Of a DNA stretch of 64,000 nucleotides, positions 7,876 to 17,237 are shown in pieces. The translations under genes were made by a program, and so were the position numbers. This DNA is from Streptomyces sp. P3. GTDB taxonomy: Bacteria > Actinomycetota > Actinomycetes > Streptomycetales > Streptomycetaceae. How positions within the stretch are numbered: the first letter of the stretch is position 1; each line of letters begins with the position of its first letter. The DNA is taken from positions 5,828,001-5,892,000 of the forward strand of contig NZ_CP028369.1 in NCBI RefSeq assembly GCF_003032475.1. Direction: 5' to 3'. The notes beneath the pieces were generated by a model that was not told the origin of the DNA, searched no databases, and worked only from the letters and a program-made list of their open reading frames with translations.

Positions 7876-8888
7876 CCGGCGCGACGACCCTCCTCGAAGC
7901 GCGCTACCGCGCGGTGCTGCGGCTGCTGCCCATGTACTACCGCCAGGAGCGGGAGGAGGAGATGGTCGAGGTCTTCCTCGGGGAGACCGACCGCGATCTC
8001 CAGGACGAGAGCCGGCCGACCCTCGGCGAGGCCGCCAGCGTCGCAGCCCTCGCTGTGCGCACCCGACTGGGCACCGCCACCGCGCCGCGCCGCTACGCGG
8101 TGCTCGGCTCGACGGTCCGGCTCTTCGCACTCTGCGCCGTGCTGCTCCAGGCGGCCGCCGCGGTCGCCGACCGGGCACTGGAGCTGACCTGGACGTCCAC
8201 CCACGGTTCCTTCGGGCGGGACGTGTTCATGTCGGGGTTCACCGGGCAGGGGCCGGTCGTCGCCTCGGCCGCCGTCGCCGCCTGGGTGCTGCCCCTGCTG
8301 TGGACGGTCGGCTGTTTCGCCCTGCTGCACGACCGCCGAAGGACCGCGCGGATCAGCGTGCTGCTCGCCGCCCTGCCCACCCTCTGGCCCTTTCTCGCGC
8401 CCTTCGTGGCCGACTTTCCCCCGCCGGCGCCGGCCTACGCCACCGCCACGGCGGCCTTCGCCTGGCTGCCGGCCCTGGCCCTGTGCACCTCCTGGCACCG
8501 CGACGCGCCCCCGGCGGCGCTGTCCGTCGGCACGCCGGGCACGGTCTACCTCGGCTGCTGCGTCGTGATGGGCGCCTCCGTCGTCGTGCTGCCCGGCGTG
8601 GCCGACTCCGTGTGGGCGCCGACCACCTGCTTCGTCCTCGGCGCGCTCGGCTGGCTGGTGCGCCGCGGCCGCCGGGGCCGGACCGCGGGCGGAGAGGGCG
8701 CGCTCGCCCTTGCCGGGCTCGGACTGCTGATCCTCACCCTGCGCGTGGCCGCCGCGTACACCTGGCTGGATGTGTCCATGCCGCTGCCCACGGCCATGGT
8801 GGCCGGATTCGCCGTCCAGGCGGCCGCCCTGCTGCTCCTGACCGCCGCCCTCGCGGTCGTCGGAGGCCGTGACGTCGCGGCCCGCTGA
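7872..8888 (+). CDS. Multi-pass membrane protein, PadR partner
   Basis: This 338-residue protein starts at an ATG overlapping the padR stop by 4 bases, so the two are translationally coupled. The N-terminal 60 residues (RYRAVLRLLPMYYRQEREEE, MVEVFLGETDRDL) resemble the soluble HAAS-like domain often attached to PadR-linked membrane proteins. The rest has about seven to eight hydrophobic helices, beginning with TVRLFALCAVLLQAAAAVAD and ending with AAALLLLTAALAVVGG. No transport or enzymatic motif is seen. The pairing suggests a stress- or envelope-related operon under PadR control. Confidence 0.8.
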   Translation: MTGATTLLEARYRAVLRLLPMYYRQEREEEMVEVFLGETDRDLQDESRPTLGEAASVAALAVRTRLGTATAPRRYAVLGSTVRLFALCAVLLQAAAAVADRALELTWTSTHGSFGRDVFMSGFTGQGPVVASAAVAAWVLPLLWTVGCFALLHDRRRTARISVLLAALPTLWPFLAPFVADFPPPAPAYATATAAFAWLPALALCTSWHRDAPPAALSVGTPGTVYLGCCVVMGASVVVLPGVADSVWAPTTCFVLGALGWLVRRGRRGRTAGGEGALALAGLGLLILTLRVAAAYTWLDVSMPLPTAMVAGFAVQAAALLLLTAALAVVGGRDVAAR

Positions 8889-8938
8889 CCGGACGGCGTG
8901 CCGCGACCCCGCCGAACGCCCGGACGGCGTGCGGCGAC

Positions 8939-9904
8939 TCAGTGCGGGAAGGCGCGCGGCTGCCGCAGCCGGGGCAACTCGTCACGGAACTCCTCTATGC
9001 GGGAGCTGATCTGCCGCATCAGGACGGTGTCGGCCAGCCGGTCCAGGTAGAGGTTGCGACGGGCCAGACCGGGCGCGTCGACGCAGAAGTACAGGGTCAT
9101 GAGGGGGTTGACGAACAGCTCGCCGTCCTTCGTGCGCTCGGTGAACCGGACGTCGCCGAAGTCGCCGCGCACGGCGGCCGCGACGGACCCGTTGACGATG
9201 CTGGGATGGCCCGGCGTGCACGCCTGGGCGTCGGCCACCGCGTCGAGGTAGAGGGCGCCCTCGGGGCTGTGCCGCGGCAGGGAGAACGCGCCGAGGTAGG
9301 AGCCCGCCCGGTCGAGTCCGGCCAGGTTCTCCAGCACCAGGGAGTGGCTGATCCCGTGATACGCGTCCACACCGAAGCCCAGACAGGCCACCAGACGCTG
9401 GGGGACGTCGTCGAGAGCCTGCACGGCGGCCAGGCTCGCCATGTCCTCCTCGGGCGTGCCCAGTCCGTGCTCGTCGCCGCGCATCAGGATGTCGGTGCCG
9501 CCGTCCACCAGGACCACGGCGTCCACCCCGCCCAGGTGGTCCACCAGCGCCCGGTAGGCGGCGCGCAGCGGCTGCACGCCGGTGCGCGGGAAGGCGTACA
9601 CGGTGGAGGGCAGCCCCTGTCGGTCGAGCCAGCGGGCCAGGGTGCGTTCGGGGAAGTAGTCGCCGCGCACGGCGAGGTCGGGGCCGACGGCCGCGACGTC
9701 GGGCTGCAGCCACACGTCCGAGGGCAGCCCGTACAGATCGGCGAACGAGAGGTTCGCCAGGTGGACGTCCTTGCCCGCCGCCCGCAGGGCGAACGCCAGC
9801 GGAAGCCCCGCGTACACGTCGAAACCGCCGCCCGCGCCGGCGACGAGCACCCGGCGCGCGTCGCGCAGCCGGGTGAAGAGAGGAGGTTCCTGGAGGGAGA
9901 ACAC
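8939..9904 (-). CDS. DUF1152 domain protein
   Basis: This 321-residue soluble protein begins at GTG (MFSLQEPPLFTRLRDARRVL). The N-terminal VAGAGGGFDVYAGLPLAFAL is a glycine-rich nucleotide-binding-like loop typical of DUF1152. The conserved VVLVDGGTDILMRGDE, LGTPEEDMASLAAV and CLGFGVDAYHG follow. The acidic loops suggest metal binding. The reaction is unknown. Its stop lies 50 bases from the stop of the convergent membrane-protein gene; that gap holds two near copies of CCGGACGGCGTGC but no strong hairpin. Confidence 0.88.
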   Translation of the reverse strand: MFSLQEPPLFTRLRDARRVLVAGAGGGFDVYAGLPLAFALRAAGKDVHLANLSFADLYGLPSDVWLQPDVAAVGPDLAVRGDYFPERTLARWLDRQGLPSTVYAFPRTGVQPLRAAYRALVDHLGGVDAVVLVDGGTDILMRGDEHGLGTPEEDMASLAAVQALDDVPQRLVACLGFGVDAYHGISHSLVLENLAGLDRAGSYLGAFSLPRHSPEGALYLDAVADAQACTPGHPSIVNGSVAAAVRGDFGDVRFTERTKDGELFVNPLMTLYFCVDAPGLARRNLYLDRLADTVLMRQISSRIEEFRDELPRLRQPRAFPH

Positions 9905-10022
9905 CCCCGGACGCTAACAGTCGGCGATCTTGCGGACCATCGGATTCGCCGTGGGTGTGCGCCGGGCGGGCACGCCGGGGCGAAGGGCCCGGAGGCGTCC
10001 GCCCCCGGGTCCCGTCATGTGC

Positions 10023-11387
10023 CTACGCGCCGCTCTCCCGCAGCATGTCCTCACGCTCGACGATCTTCACGCGCTCGCGGCCCTGCGGCTCGCCGAGCGC
10101 CTTCTCGGCGGCGTCCAGCCGGTGCCAGCCCTCCCAGGTGGTGAAGCGGACCTCGCGCTCGGCGAGGAACGCGTCCACGGCCTCCGGTTCGGGTGCGTCC
10201 GGCGTGTGCAGACGGCCGTTCGCGTGGTCGTCCAGCAGGTTCGACACCGTCTCGTTGGCGTCGCCCTTGGTGTGGCCGATCAGGCCGACCGGTCCGCGTC
10301 GGATCCAGCCGGTGACGTACGTGGACTGCAGGTGCGCGCCCGACTCCTCGATGACACGGCCGCCCTCGTCCGGAACGGTGCCCGAGTCGAGGTCCCAGGG
10401 CAGCTTCGGCAGCTTCTCGGAGAGGTAGCCGACGGCGCGGTAGACCGCCTGGACGTCCCAGTCCTTGAACTCGCCGGTGCCCTTGACGTTGCCGGTGCCG
10501 TCGAGAGCGGTGCGCTCGGTGCGCAGGCCGACGACGCTGCCGTCCTCGCCGAGGATCTCCGTCGGCGACTCGAAGAAGTGCAGGAACAATTTGTGCGGGC
10601 GGTCGCCCACATCGCGTATGGCCCAGTTCTCCAGCGTCTTGGCGACCATGTCGGCCTGCTTGTTGCCGCGCCGCGTCGCGATCGAGCCCTCGTCGTAGTC
10701 GATGTCCTCGGGGTCGACGATGACCTCGATGGTGGGGGAGTGGTCCAGCTCCCGCAGCTCCATCGGCGAGAACTTCGCCTGTGCGGGCCCGCGCCGGCCG
10801 AAGACGTGGATCTCCCGCGCCCTGTTGGCCTTGAGGCCCTCGTGGACGTTGGCCGGGATCTCCGTGGGCAGCAGCTCGTCCGCCGTCTTGGCCAGCACGC
10901 GCGCCACGTCGAGGGCGACGTTGCCGACGCCCAGGACCGCTACCTTCTCGGCCTGGAGCGGCCAGGTGCGCGGCACGTCCGGGTGACCGTCGTACCAGGA
11001 GACGAAGTCGGCGGCGCCGTAGGAGCCGTCGAGCTCGATCCCCGGGATCGACATCTCCCGGTCGGCCATGGCGCCGGTGGAGAAGATCACGCCGTCGTAG
11101 AAGGCGCGCAGGTCGTCCAGGCTGATGTCGGTCGGGTAGTCGACGTTGCCGAAGAGACGAATCTGCGGCTTGTCGAGGACCTGGTGCAGGGCGGTGACGA
11201 TGCCCTTGATGCGCGGGTGGTCCGGGGCGACGCCGTAGCGGATCAGGCCGAACGGGGCCGGCATGCGCTCGAAGAGGTCGATGGAGACACCCGGGTCGGC
11301 GGCCACGGCGGACTTGAGCAGCGCGTCGGCGGCGTAGATCCCGGCGGGGCCGGCTCCGACAATGGCTACCCGCAGGGGGCGGGGCAT
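10023..11387 (-). CDS. fprA: Ferredoxin/flavodoxin-NADP+ reductase, FprA-like
   Basis: This 454-residue flavoprotein belongs to the adrenodoxin-reductase-like FprA family, which moves electrons between NADPH and ferredoxin for P450s and other redox enzymes. The FAD-binding VAIVGAGPAGIYAADALL lies at 7-24. It continues with ERMPAPFGLIRYGVAPDHP, a NADP-binding VLGVGNVALDVARVL, the arginine-rich FGRRGPAQ and the C-terminal TGWIRRGPVGLIGHTKGDA. Length matches the family (about 450). A GAAGGGAA ribosome binding site precedes the ATG. A candidate iron box lies 46-64 bases upstream, so iron-dependent repression is plausible. It stands as a single gene. Confidence 0.94.
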   Translation of the reverse strand: MPRPLRVAIVGAGPAGIYAADALLKSAVAADPGVSIDLFERMPAPFGLIRYGVAPDHPRIKGIVTALHQVLDKPQIRLFGNVDYPTDISLDDLRAFYDGVIFSTGAMADREMSIPGIELDGSYGAADFVSWYDGHPDVPRTWPLQAEKVAVLGVGNVALDVARVLAKTADELLPTEIPANVHEGLKANRAREIHVFGRRGPAQAKFSPMELRELDHSPTIEVIVDPEDIDYDEGSIATRRGNKQADMVAKTLENWAIRDVGDRPHKLFLHFFESPTEILGEDGSVVGLRTERTALDGTGNVKGTGEFKDWDVQAVYRAVGYLSEKLPKLPWDLDSGTVPDEGGRVIEESGAHLQSTYVTGWIRRGPVGLIGHTKGDANETVSNLLDDHANGRLHTPDAPEPEAVDAFLAEREVRFTTWEGWHRLDAAEKALGEPQGRERVKIVEREDMLRESGA

Positions 11388-11432
11388 GATCAGGTTCCCT
11401 TCGAGCGGCGACAGATCGACTCCGGGGAAGCC

Positions 11433-11451
11433 TAAACTAAGGCAAACCTAA
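11433..11451 (-). promoter_or_regulatory. Candidate DmdR/IdeR iron box
   Basis: TAAACTAAGGCAAACCTAA matches the 19-base DtxR-family consensus TTAGGTTAGGCTAACCTAA at about 14 positions, with one nearly perfect half (AACCTAA). It lies 46-64 bases upstream of the fprA start, where it would overlap the promoter. Confidence 0.6.
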
Positions 11452-11472
11452 CTCGGTACACGGGTCCACTCT

Positions 11473-11499
11473 ATGAGCTCATAAACACCATTTATGAGC
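11473..11499. promoter_or_regulatory. Nested TATGAG palindromes upstream of fprA
   Basis: TATGAGCTCATA (11473-11484) is a perfect 12-bp palindrome. It overlaps a second inverted repeat, GCTCATAAA (11477-11485) and TTTATGAGC (11491-11499), with a 5-base spacer. The three TATGAG half-sites are AT-rich islands in very GC-rich DNA, 86-112 bases upstream of fprA. This looks like an operator for an unidentified regulator rather than a terminator. Confidence 0.5.
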
Positions 11500-11564
11500 G
11501 GGCGTCGCGCCCTGAGTCCCGCCGCGGCGGATCACCCGCACGCCCGCCTGCGGCCCACACTCCC

Positions 11565-14261
11565 TCAGGGCAGCGGCTGTTCGGCCCAGATCACCTTGCC
11601 CTTGGGGGTGTACCGAGTGCCCCAGCGCTCGGTGAGCTGCGCCACCAGGAACAGCCCGCGCCCGCCCTCGTCGGTCATCGCCGCGTACCGCAGATGCGGC
11701 GAGGTGCTGCTGCCGTCCGAGACCTCGCAGATCAGCGTGCGGTCCCGCAGCAGCCGCACCCGCACGGGCCCGCTGCCGTAGCGGATCGCGTTGGTGACCA
11801 GCTCGCTCAGGATCAGCTCCGTCGCGAAGGACAGCTCGTCGAGGTCCCAGCGCGCCAGCTGCCGCACCGCCGCCGACCGCACCTCGCCGACCGCCGCCGG
11901 GTCCACCGGCACCTCCCACTCGGCGACCCGGTCGGCGCCCAGGGCCCGGGTGCGCGCGACGATCAGAGCGATGTCGTCGCCCTGCCGGGCCGGCAGCAGC
12001 GCTTCCACGACCGCCTGGCAGGTCTCCTCCGGCGAACCCGCGGCGCTGCGCTCCAGCGCCGTGCGCAGCATCTCCAGACCGGTGTCGATGTCCCGCTCCC
12101 GGTCCTCCACCAGCCCGTCCGTGTACAACGCCAGCCGGCTGCCCTCGGCCAACTCCAGTTCGACCGTCTCGAACGGCAGACCGCCCAGCCCGAGCGGGAG
12201 CCCCGCCGGCACTTCGGCGTACTCGACCCGGCCGTCCGGACGCACCACCGCCGGCGGCGGATGGCCGGCGCGGGCGATCGTGCAGCGCCGGGACACCGGG
12301 TCGTAGATGGCGTACAGACAGGTCGCCCCGGAGACGGCCGCGTTGCCCCGGTCGCCCGCCTCGTCCTGGTCGATGCGCGCCACCAACTCGTCGAGCAGAC
12401 CCAGCAGTTCCTCGGGGGGAAGATCCAGCGCGGAGAAGTTGTGCACCGCGGTGCGCAGTCGCCCCATGGTGGCCGCCGCGTGCAGCCCGTGTCCCACCAC
12501 GTCCCCGACGACCAGAGCGACCCGGGCACCCGACAGGGGCAGCACGTCGAACCAGTCGCCCCCCACACCGGCCTGCGCGGGCAGATACCGGTAGGCGATG
12601 TCCAGGGCGTTCTGCTCCGGCAGCGTACGGGGCAGCAGGCTCCGCTGCAGCGTGACGGCCATGCCGTGCTCGCGGGTGAAACGGCGCGCGTTGTCGATGG
12701 AGATGGCCGCCCGCGCCACCAACTCCTCGGCGAGCGCCACCTCGTCCGGATCGAACGGGTCGGGCCGCTCCGAACGCCAGAAACTGACCACGCCCAGAAT
12801 CAGCGTGCCGGCCCGTACCGGCACCGTGATCAGCGAGTGGATGCCGAACTCCACGACCTGTTCGGTCCGTTCCAGGTCCTGGGCACGCCAGCCCGGCGCC
12901 CGGGACAGCCGGGCCTCCAGCACGGCCCGCGCGGTCCCCAGGCTGCGGGCCTGCGGCGCGGAGTCGACGAACCGGATCCGATCGCCCACGGCGTACAGCG
13001 GAGCGCCCTTGCGGATCCCGCCGACCGCCGTGCGCCGTAGCGTGCCCTTCGTCTCGGGCTCCTCGCCGTCCAGGACGGCGTCGAACAGGTCGACGGTCGC
13101 GAAGTCCGCGAACCTCGGCACGGCCAGCGCCGTCAGCTCCTCCGCCGTCCGGGTCACGTCCAGGCTCGTCCCGATGCCGACCCCCGCCGCGTACAGCATG
13201 TCGAGACGCTCACGGGCCGCCTCCGCACGCCCCGACAGGGCGCGCAGTTCGGTGGAGTCGCGAAGCGTCGCGACGCTGCCGGCCGGACCGCCCGCCAGGT
13301 GGGTGGGCCGCTGGTTGATCGCCAGCAGTCGTTCCCCGACCAGGTGCACCTCGTCCGTCACCATCCGCCCGGAGGCCAGCAGCTGGGCGGTCTCCCGGTC
13401 CAGTCCCAGGTCGAGGACCTGCCGCCGCTCGGCGTCCGGGGGCAGATCGAGCAGCCGCTGCGCCTCGTCGTTGGCGAGCAGCAGGTCGCCCTCGCCGCCG
13501 ACGATGATCACGCCCTCCCGCACGGCGTGCAGCACGGCGTCGTGGTGCTCGTACATCCGGGTCATCTCGCGCGGTCCGAGGCCGTGTGTCTGGCGCTGCA
13601 GCCGACGGCTGACCAGCGCGGTGCTCGCCGTGGCCAGCACCAGGGCGAGAGCGGCGCTGCCGAGGACGAGCGGCAGCTGCCGGTCGGCGTTGCCGCCCAC
13701 GTGCTCGGTCGTGATGCCGGACGACACCAGCCCGACCACCTGCCCGCCGGACGCCCGCACGGGGACGACGGCCTGGACCAGCCGGCCGATGGTCCCGTTG
13801 ACCTCCTCGACCACGACGCCGCCGTCCAGCGCCGGTTGGAGGGTCCCGACGAACTTCTTGCCGATGCGGTCCGGCTTGGGATGTGTGTAGCGGATGCCGT
13901 CGGTGTTCATGACGACGATGAAGTCCATGTCCGAGGCCTTGCGGGCGGCCTCGGCCTTGGGCTGCAGCACGGCCGTCGGATTCGGGCTGTTCAGCGCCGC
14001 CACCATGCCCGGCGAGTTGGCGAATGTCTCCGCGACGGCCAGCGAGCGGTTGCGGGCCTCCTGTGCGCTGTCGTGCCGCACCTGCAGCAGCAGCGCCACC
14101 ACGGCCGCCACGACCAGCAGCAGCACGATGACCACCTGCAACACGAACACCTGTGCGGCGAGGCTGCGCCCGCCCAACGTGGTCTCGGGAGCACGCCGAT
14201 CCCGCGGGCCCCGGGGACCACGGGCCTGACGGGCATCCGAGCGCCCCAGGAGTCGGACCAT
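11565..14261 (-). CDS. Sensor PP2C phosphatase: Cache-PAS-GAF-SpoIIE-HATPase
   Basis: This 898-residue protein combines sensing, phosphatase and anti-sigma-like kinase parts. Two membrane helices (about 38-60 and 203-225) flank a Cache-type extracellular sensor (MDFIVVMNTDGIRYTHP). PAS (about 240-340), GAF (about 358-520) and SpoIIE PP2C (about 545-745: GGDWFDVLPL, VVGDVVGHGLHAA, ALYTDGLVEDR, DDIALIVAR) follow. The C-terminal HATPase (about 765-890: ELILSELVTNAIRYG, DEGGRGLFLVAQL) resembles RsbW/SpoIIAB. Such proteins dephosphorylate anti-anti-sigma factors and may also bind sigma or phosphorylate the antagonist. No ribosome binding site precedes the ATG. The second SpoIIE gene lies 68 bases upstream on the same strand, so they may be co-transcribed. 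Confidence 0.93.
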   Translation of the reverse strand: MVRLLGRSDARQARGPRGPRDRRAPETTLGGRSLAAQVFVLQVVIVLLLVVAAVVALLLQVRHDSAQEARNRSLAVAETFANSPGMVAALNSPNPTAVLQPKAEAARKASDMDFIVVMNTDGIRYTHPKPDRIGKKFVGTLQPALDGGVVVEEVNGTIGRLVQAVVPVRASGGQVVGLVSSGITTEHVGGNADRQLPLVLGSAALALVLATASTALVSRRLQRQTHGLGPREMTRMYEHHDAVLHAVREGVIIVGGEGDLLLANDEAQRLLDLPPDAERRQVLDLGLDRETAQLLASGRMVTDEVHLVGERLLAINQRPTHLAGGPAGSVATLRDSTELRALSGRAEAARERLDMLYAAGVGIGTSLDVTRTAEELTALAVPRFADFATVDLFDAVLDGEEPETKGTLRRTAVGGIRKGAPLYAVGDRIRFVDSAPQARSLGTARAVLEARLSRAPGWRAQDLERTEQVVEFGIHSLITVPVRAGTLILGVVSFWRSERPDPFDPDEVALAEELVARAAISIDNARRFTREHGMAVTLQRSLLPRTLPEQNALDIAYRYLPAQAGVGGDWFDVLPLSGARVALVVGDVVGHGLHAAATMGRLRTAVHNFSALDLPPEELLGLLDELVARIDQDEAGDRGNAAVSGATCLYAIYDPVSRRCTIARAGHPPPAVVRPDGRVEYAEVPAGLPLGLGGLPFETVELELAEGSRLALYTDGLVEDRERDIDTGLEMLRTALERSAAGSPEETCQAVVEALLPARQGDDIALIVARTRALGADRVAEWEVPVDPAAVGEVRSAAVRQLARWDLDELSFATELILSELVTNAIRYGSGPVRVRLLRDRTLICEVSDGSSTSPHLRYAAMTDEGGRGLFLVAQLTERWGTRYTPKGKVIWAEQPLP

Positions 14262-14329
14262 GTGCCCATGTCTACACTGCCCGGCCCCCTGAGGCGAGAG
14301 TCGTCACCCACGGTGACGGACCGCGCCGC

Positions 14330-17116
14330 TCACCCCCGCCGCGGCGGCTTCGGCCCGGACCCTGCCCGGTCACGCCGGGTGGCCAGCAGCAGCGCGATGT
14401 CGTCGGAGCGGTCCGCCGACCGGCGGGCCGCCGCGGTCAGCCGGTCCGCCACGTCGGCGAGCGAGCGGACGGCGCCACCGGCGCCACCGGTCGGGCCGGT
14501 GGGATCGGGGGCTTCGGCCGAGGTGCGGGGGTCCCCGTCAGCCCCGCGACCCGCTGCTCCGCCGGCCTCGGCCAACGCCGTGCGCAGCGCCGCGATGCCG
14601 TCGTCGATGTCGTGGCCGGGCCGCTCCACCAGGCCGTCCGTGTAGAGGGCGAGGATCGCGCCCGGCTCCAGAAGCAGTTCGGTCACCGGATAGTGCGCGC
14701 GCGGATCCACCCCCAGGACGACCCCGCCGGGCAGGTCCAGGACCTCGGTCCGTCCGTCGGGATGGCGCAGCAGCGGGGGGAGATGCCCGGCGCGGGCCGC
14801 CCGGGCGCGGCCCGTGGACGGATCCAGCCGGATGTAGCAACAGCTCGCGAACTGGCCGGGGTCCAGGCCGATGAGAAGGTGGTTCGTGCCGCCCATGACC
14901 TCCTCGGGCGGCCGGTCCCCGAGCGCGAACGCACGCACCGCGCTGCGCAGTTGCCCCATGGTCGCCGCGGCCTGCACCCCGTGGCCCTGGACGTCGCCGA
15001 TGACCAGGGCGAGCCCGTCCCCGGCCTCCACCACGTCGTACCAGTCGCCGCCCACGTCCATGCCCTCGGTGCCCGGCAGATAGCGCCCCGCGGTCTCCAC
15101 GCGCGCGTGCTGCGACAGCCGGCGGGGGAGCAGGGCCTGCTGCAGGCCGCGCGCGAGGGCCGCCTCGGTGTCGTAGCGCTGGGCCTTCTCCATCGCATGG
15201 GCGATCAGCCCGGCCAGCGCGGTCAGCACCGTGCGTTCCTTGGAGCCGAAACTGCGCGGACGGTCGAAGCCGAGGATGCACGAGCCCACCGGGCGGCCCG
15301 AGGCGATCAGCGGGAGGAACGCGCGGGCGCCCTCCTCCGCGTCGAGCTCGATGCCCGGGTAGGCGTCGGCCAGCTGCTGCATCGAGTCGAAGAACAGCGG
15401 CCGGCCCGTGGTGAGCGTCTCCACGCCGGGCAGCCGGGCGTCCAGGGCCACCCCCTCGAAGGGCGCCAGGAAGCCCTCCGGGAACCCGGACTCCCAGGCC
15501 AGGTACAGATGCCGCTCCTGAAGCAGATAGATGGCAAGCCGCCGGCCGCCGAACGCGGGCAGCAGCTCCTGCATGACCACCGCCGACACCTGCCGGGCGG
15601 TCACCGCCTCCGTCAGCGCGATGGCCAGCACGATCGGCCGGTACAGCGGGGCGGTCGAGGCCGCGGCGTCCGGCGCGGAAGCGTCCGGGCCGACGGCCTC
15701 GGGGACGTCGTCGTGCGGCACACGGTCGGCGGGGACGGCCCTGCAGGTGACCAGGTCCGCGCCCGGGTAGAGCGACATACGCAGCCAGTCGCCCTCGTAC
15801 GGCCGGGGCGAGGGCCCTTCGGGAGTGGCAGGCAGCCGCACGTCGAAGTGGGCGGGCTCCGGCGACAGCAGGACGCCCCGCAGGTGCTCCTCGTACGTGG
15901 GCTGGTTCAGCCACGGCACGGCCTCCCACAGCTGCCGGCCGACCAGCTGCTCCCGCGGCACCCCCAGCAGGTGGCCGGCCCGGGGATTGGCATACACGAC
16001 GAGGCCCGTCCGGTCGAGGCAGAACACGCCCTCCGGGAGCAGATCGGCGGCCCCGTCGGCGAGCGCGCCCGGTCCCGGGTCCAGGAGGACCCCGGCGACG
16101 GGGCGCGGTGCGCCGGGAGAGGCGCAGGCTCCGCCGCCGACCGTGGCGGACCCGCCGGATTCCCGCGCCTCCCGGGTTTCCCCGTTCGCCCGGCCCTGCT
16201 CTGGTTGCTGGGGCGGCAGGGGCGGCGGCTCCTGCTCCCGTGCCTCCCGGGTGCGCGCGGCGGGCCGCCGGGGTTCGGCGGCCGGGCCGATGCTCGCGGC
16301 TTCCGCGTTCGTCGCCGGCCACAGATCCAGCAGCCGCAGACCGCCCGCGGCGGTCCGCACCTGGATGGGCAGCGGCGGGGGCCGGCCCCGGGCCGTCCGG
16401 TGCAGCAGGTCGGGCAGCCGGTGGGCGTCCGCCGGGTCGACGACCCGGGCCAGCGCGTCCAGCGTGCCGGGGAAGTCGCCCGGCGGCAGACCGAGCAGGG
16501 CACAGGCCCGCGCGTCCACGGTCAGGGCGCCGGTCGCCGGGGTCCAGGAGAGCCGCCCGACGCGCCCCGGCGCCGGTCCGGCGGCCGGCGGCCGCACGCA
16601 CAGCGGTGTGTCGTCCCAGGTGACGGTCCCGCCGTTCGCGCCCAGCCGCAGCAGGTCCGCGCCCAGGGCGTCCGCCACGGCCGACAGCCGCTCGCCCTCC
16701 GCCTGCACCTCCGCCACGTCGGCCGCCGCCGGCCGCAGCACGGTCAGCACCCCGAAGGCCCGGTCCCCCGCCACGACGGGCACATGCAGCGAACCGAACT
16801 GGAAGGGCAGCCCGGCCGCGAACTGCGGATAGCGGCGCATCACCTCGGTGGCGTTCGCCAGCACCACGGGGACGCCCGTCCGGTGCACGTCGGCCACCGG
16901 GAACGGCCGGTCCACGTTCACCCGCCACCAGGGGCGGAACAGCTGACCGGGCAGCCCGGACAGGACCGCGAGGCGCAGCAGCCCGGAGCTCCGCGAGCGC
17001 AGGTAGACGCCCGCCGCGCGCCCGGCCGTCGTCCGCAGCGCGTCCGCGACGGTCCCGGTCAGCAGCGCGGGCGGCGGTCCGGACGGCTTCCGCTCGTCCC
17101 TGACGCTCCCAGTCAT
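14330..17116 (-). CDS. Soluble GAF/PAS SpoIIE-family PP2C phosphatase
   Basis: This 928-residue cytoplasmic phosphatase has no membrane segment. A GAF-like region (about 15-180), a PAS-like segment, a long Pro/Glu-rich linker, a second PAS (about 350-470: LLPEGVFCLDRTGLVVYANP) and a GAF (about 490-640: GSCILGFDRPRSFGSKE) precede the SpoIIE domain (about 655-870). The catalytic metal motifs GGDWYDVVEAGDG, VIGDVQGHGVQAA, LALYTDGLVERPG and SDDIALLLA are intact. Unlike the downstream paralogue, it has no HATPase. I start at the ATG at 17116 because GGTAGGG precedes it. Its promoter shares the 121-base region with the divergent DUF72 gene. Confidence 0.92.
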   Translation of the reverse strand: MTGSVRDERKPSGPPPALLTGTVADALRTTAGRAAGVYLRSRSSGLLRLAVLSGLPGQLFRPWWRVNVDRPFPVADVHRTGVPVVLANATEVMRRYPQFAAGLPFQFGSLHVPVVAGDRAFGVLTVLRPAAADVAEVQAEGERLSAVADALGADLLRLGANGGTVTWDDTPLCVRPPAAGPAPGRVGRLSWTPATGALTVDARACALLGLPPGDFPGTLDALARVVDPADAHRLPDLLHRTARGRPPPLPIQVRTAAGGLRLLDLWPATNAEAASIGPAAEPRRPAARTREAREQEPPPLPPQQPEQGRANGETREARESGGSATVGGGACASPGAPRPVAGVLLDPGPGALADGAADLLPEGVFCLDRTGLVVYANPRAGHLLGVPREQLVGRQLWEAVPWLNQPTYEEHLRGVLLSPEPAHFDVRLPATPEGPSPRPYEGDWLRMSLYPGADLVTCRAVPADRVPHDDVPEAVGPDASAPDAAASTAPLYRPIVLAIALTEAVTARQVSAVVMQELLPAFGGRRLAIYLLQERHLYLAWESGFPEGFLAPFEGVALDARLPGVETLTTGRPLFFDSMQQLADAYPGIELDAEEGARAFLPLIASGRPVGSCILGFDRPRSFGSKERTVLTALAGLIAHAMEKAQRYDTEAALARGLQQALLPRRLSQHARVETAGRYLPGTEGMDVGGDWYDVVEAGDGLALVIGDVQGHGVQAAATMGQLRSAVRAFALGDRPPEEVMGGTNHLLIGLDPGQFASCCYIRLDPSTGRARAARAGHLPPLLRHPDGRTEVLDLPGGVVLGVDPRAHYPVTELLLEPGAILALYTDGLVERPGHDIDDGIAALRTALAEAGGAAGRGADGDPRTSAEAPDPTGPTGGAGGAVRSLADVADRLTAAARRSADRSDDIALLLATRRDRAGSGPKPPRRG

Positions 17117-17237
17117 CGGCCCTACCTCGTCCGTGCGCCGCCGCGTGGGGCGACACAGTAAGAATGCGCCACATGTGACCGGTTGTGCATCCGCGCGCGG
17201 GGGAGAAATGAGCGCCGGACGGGGTAACCGGCCGCCC

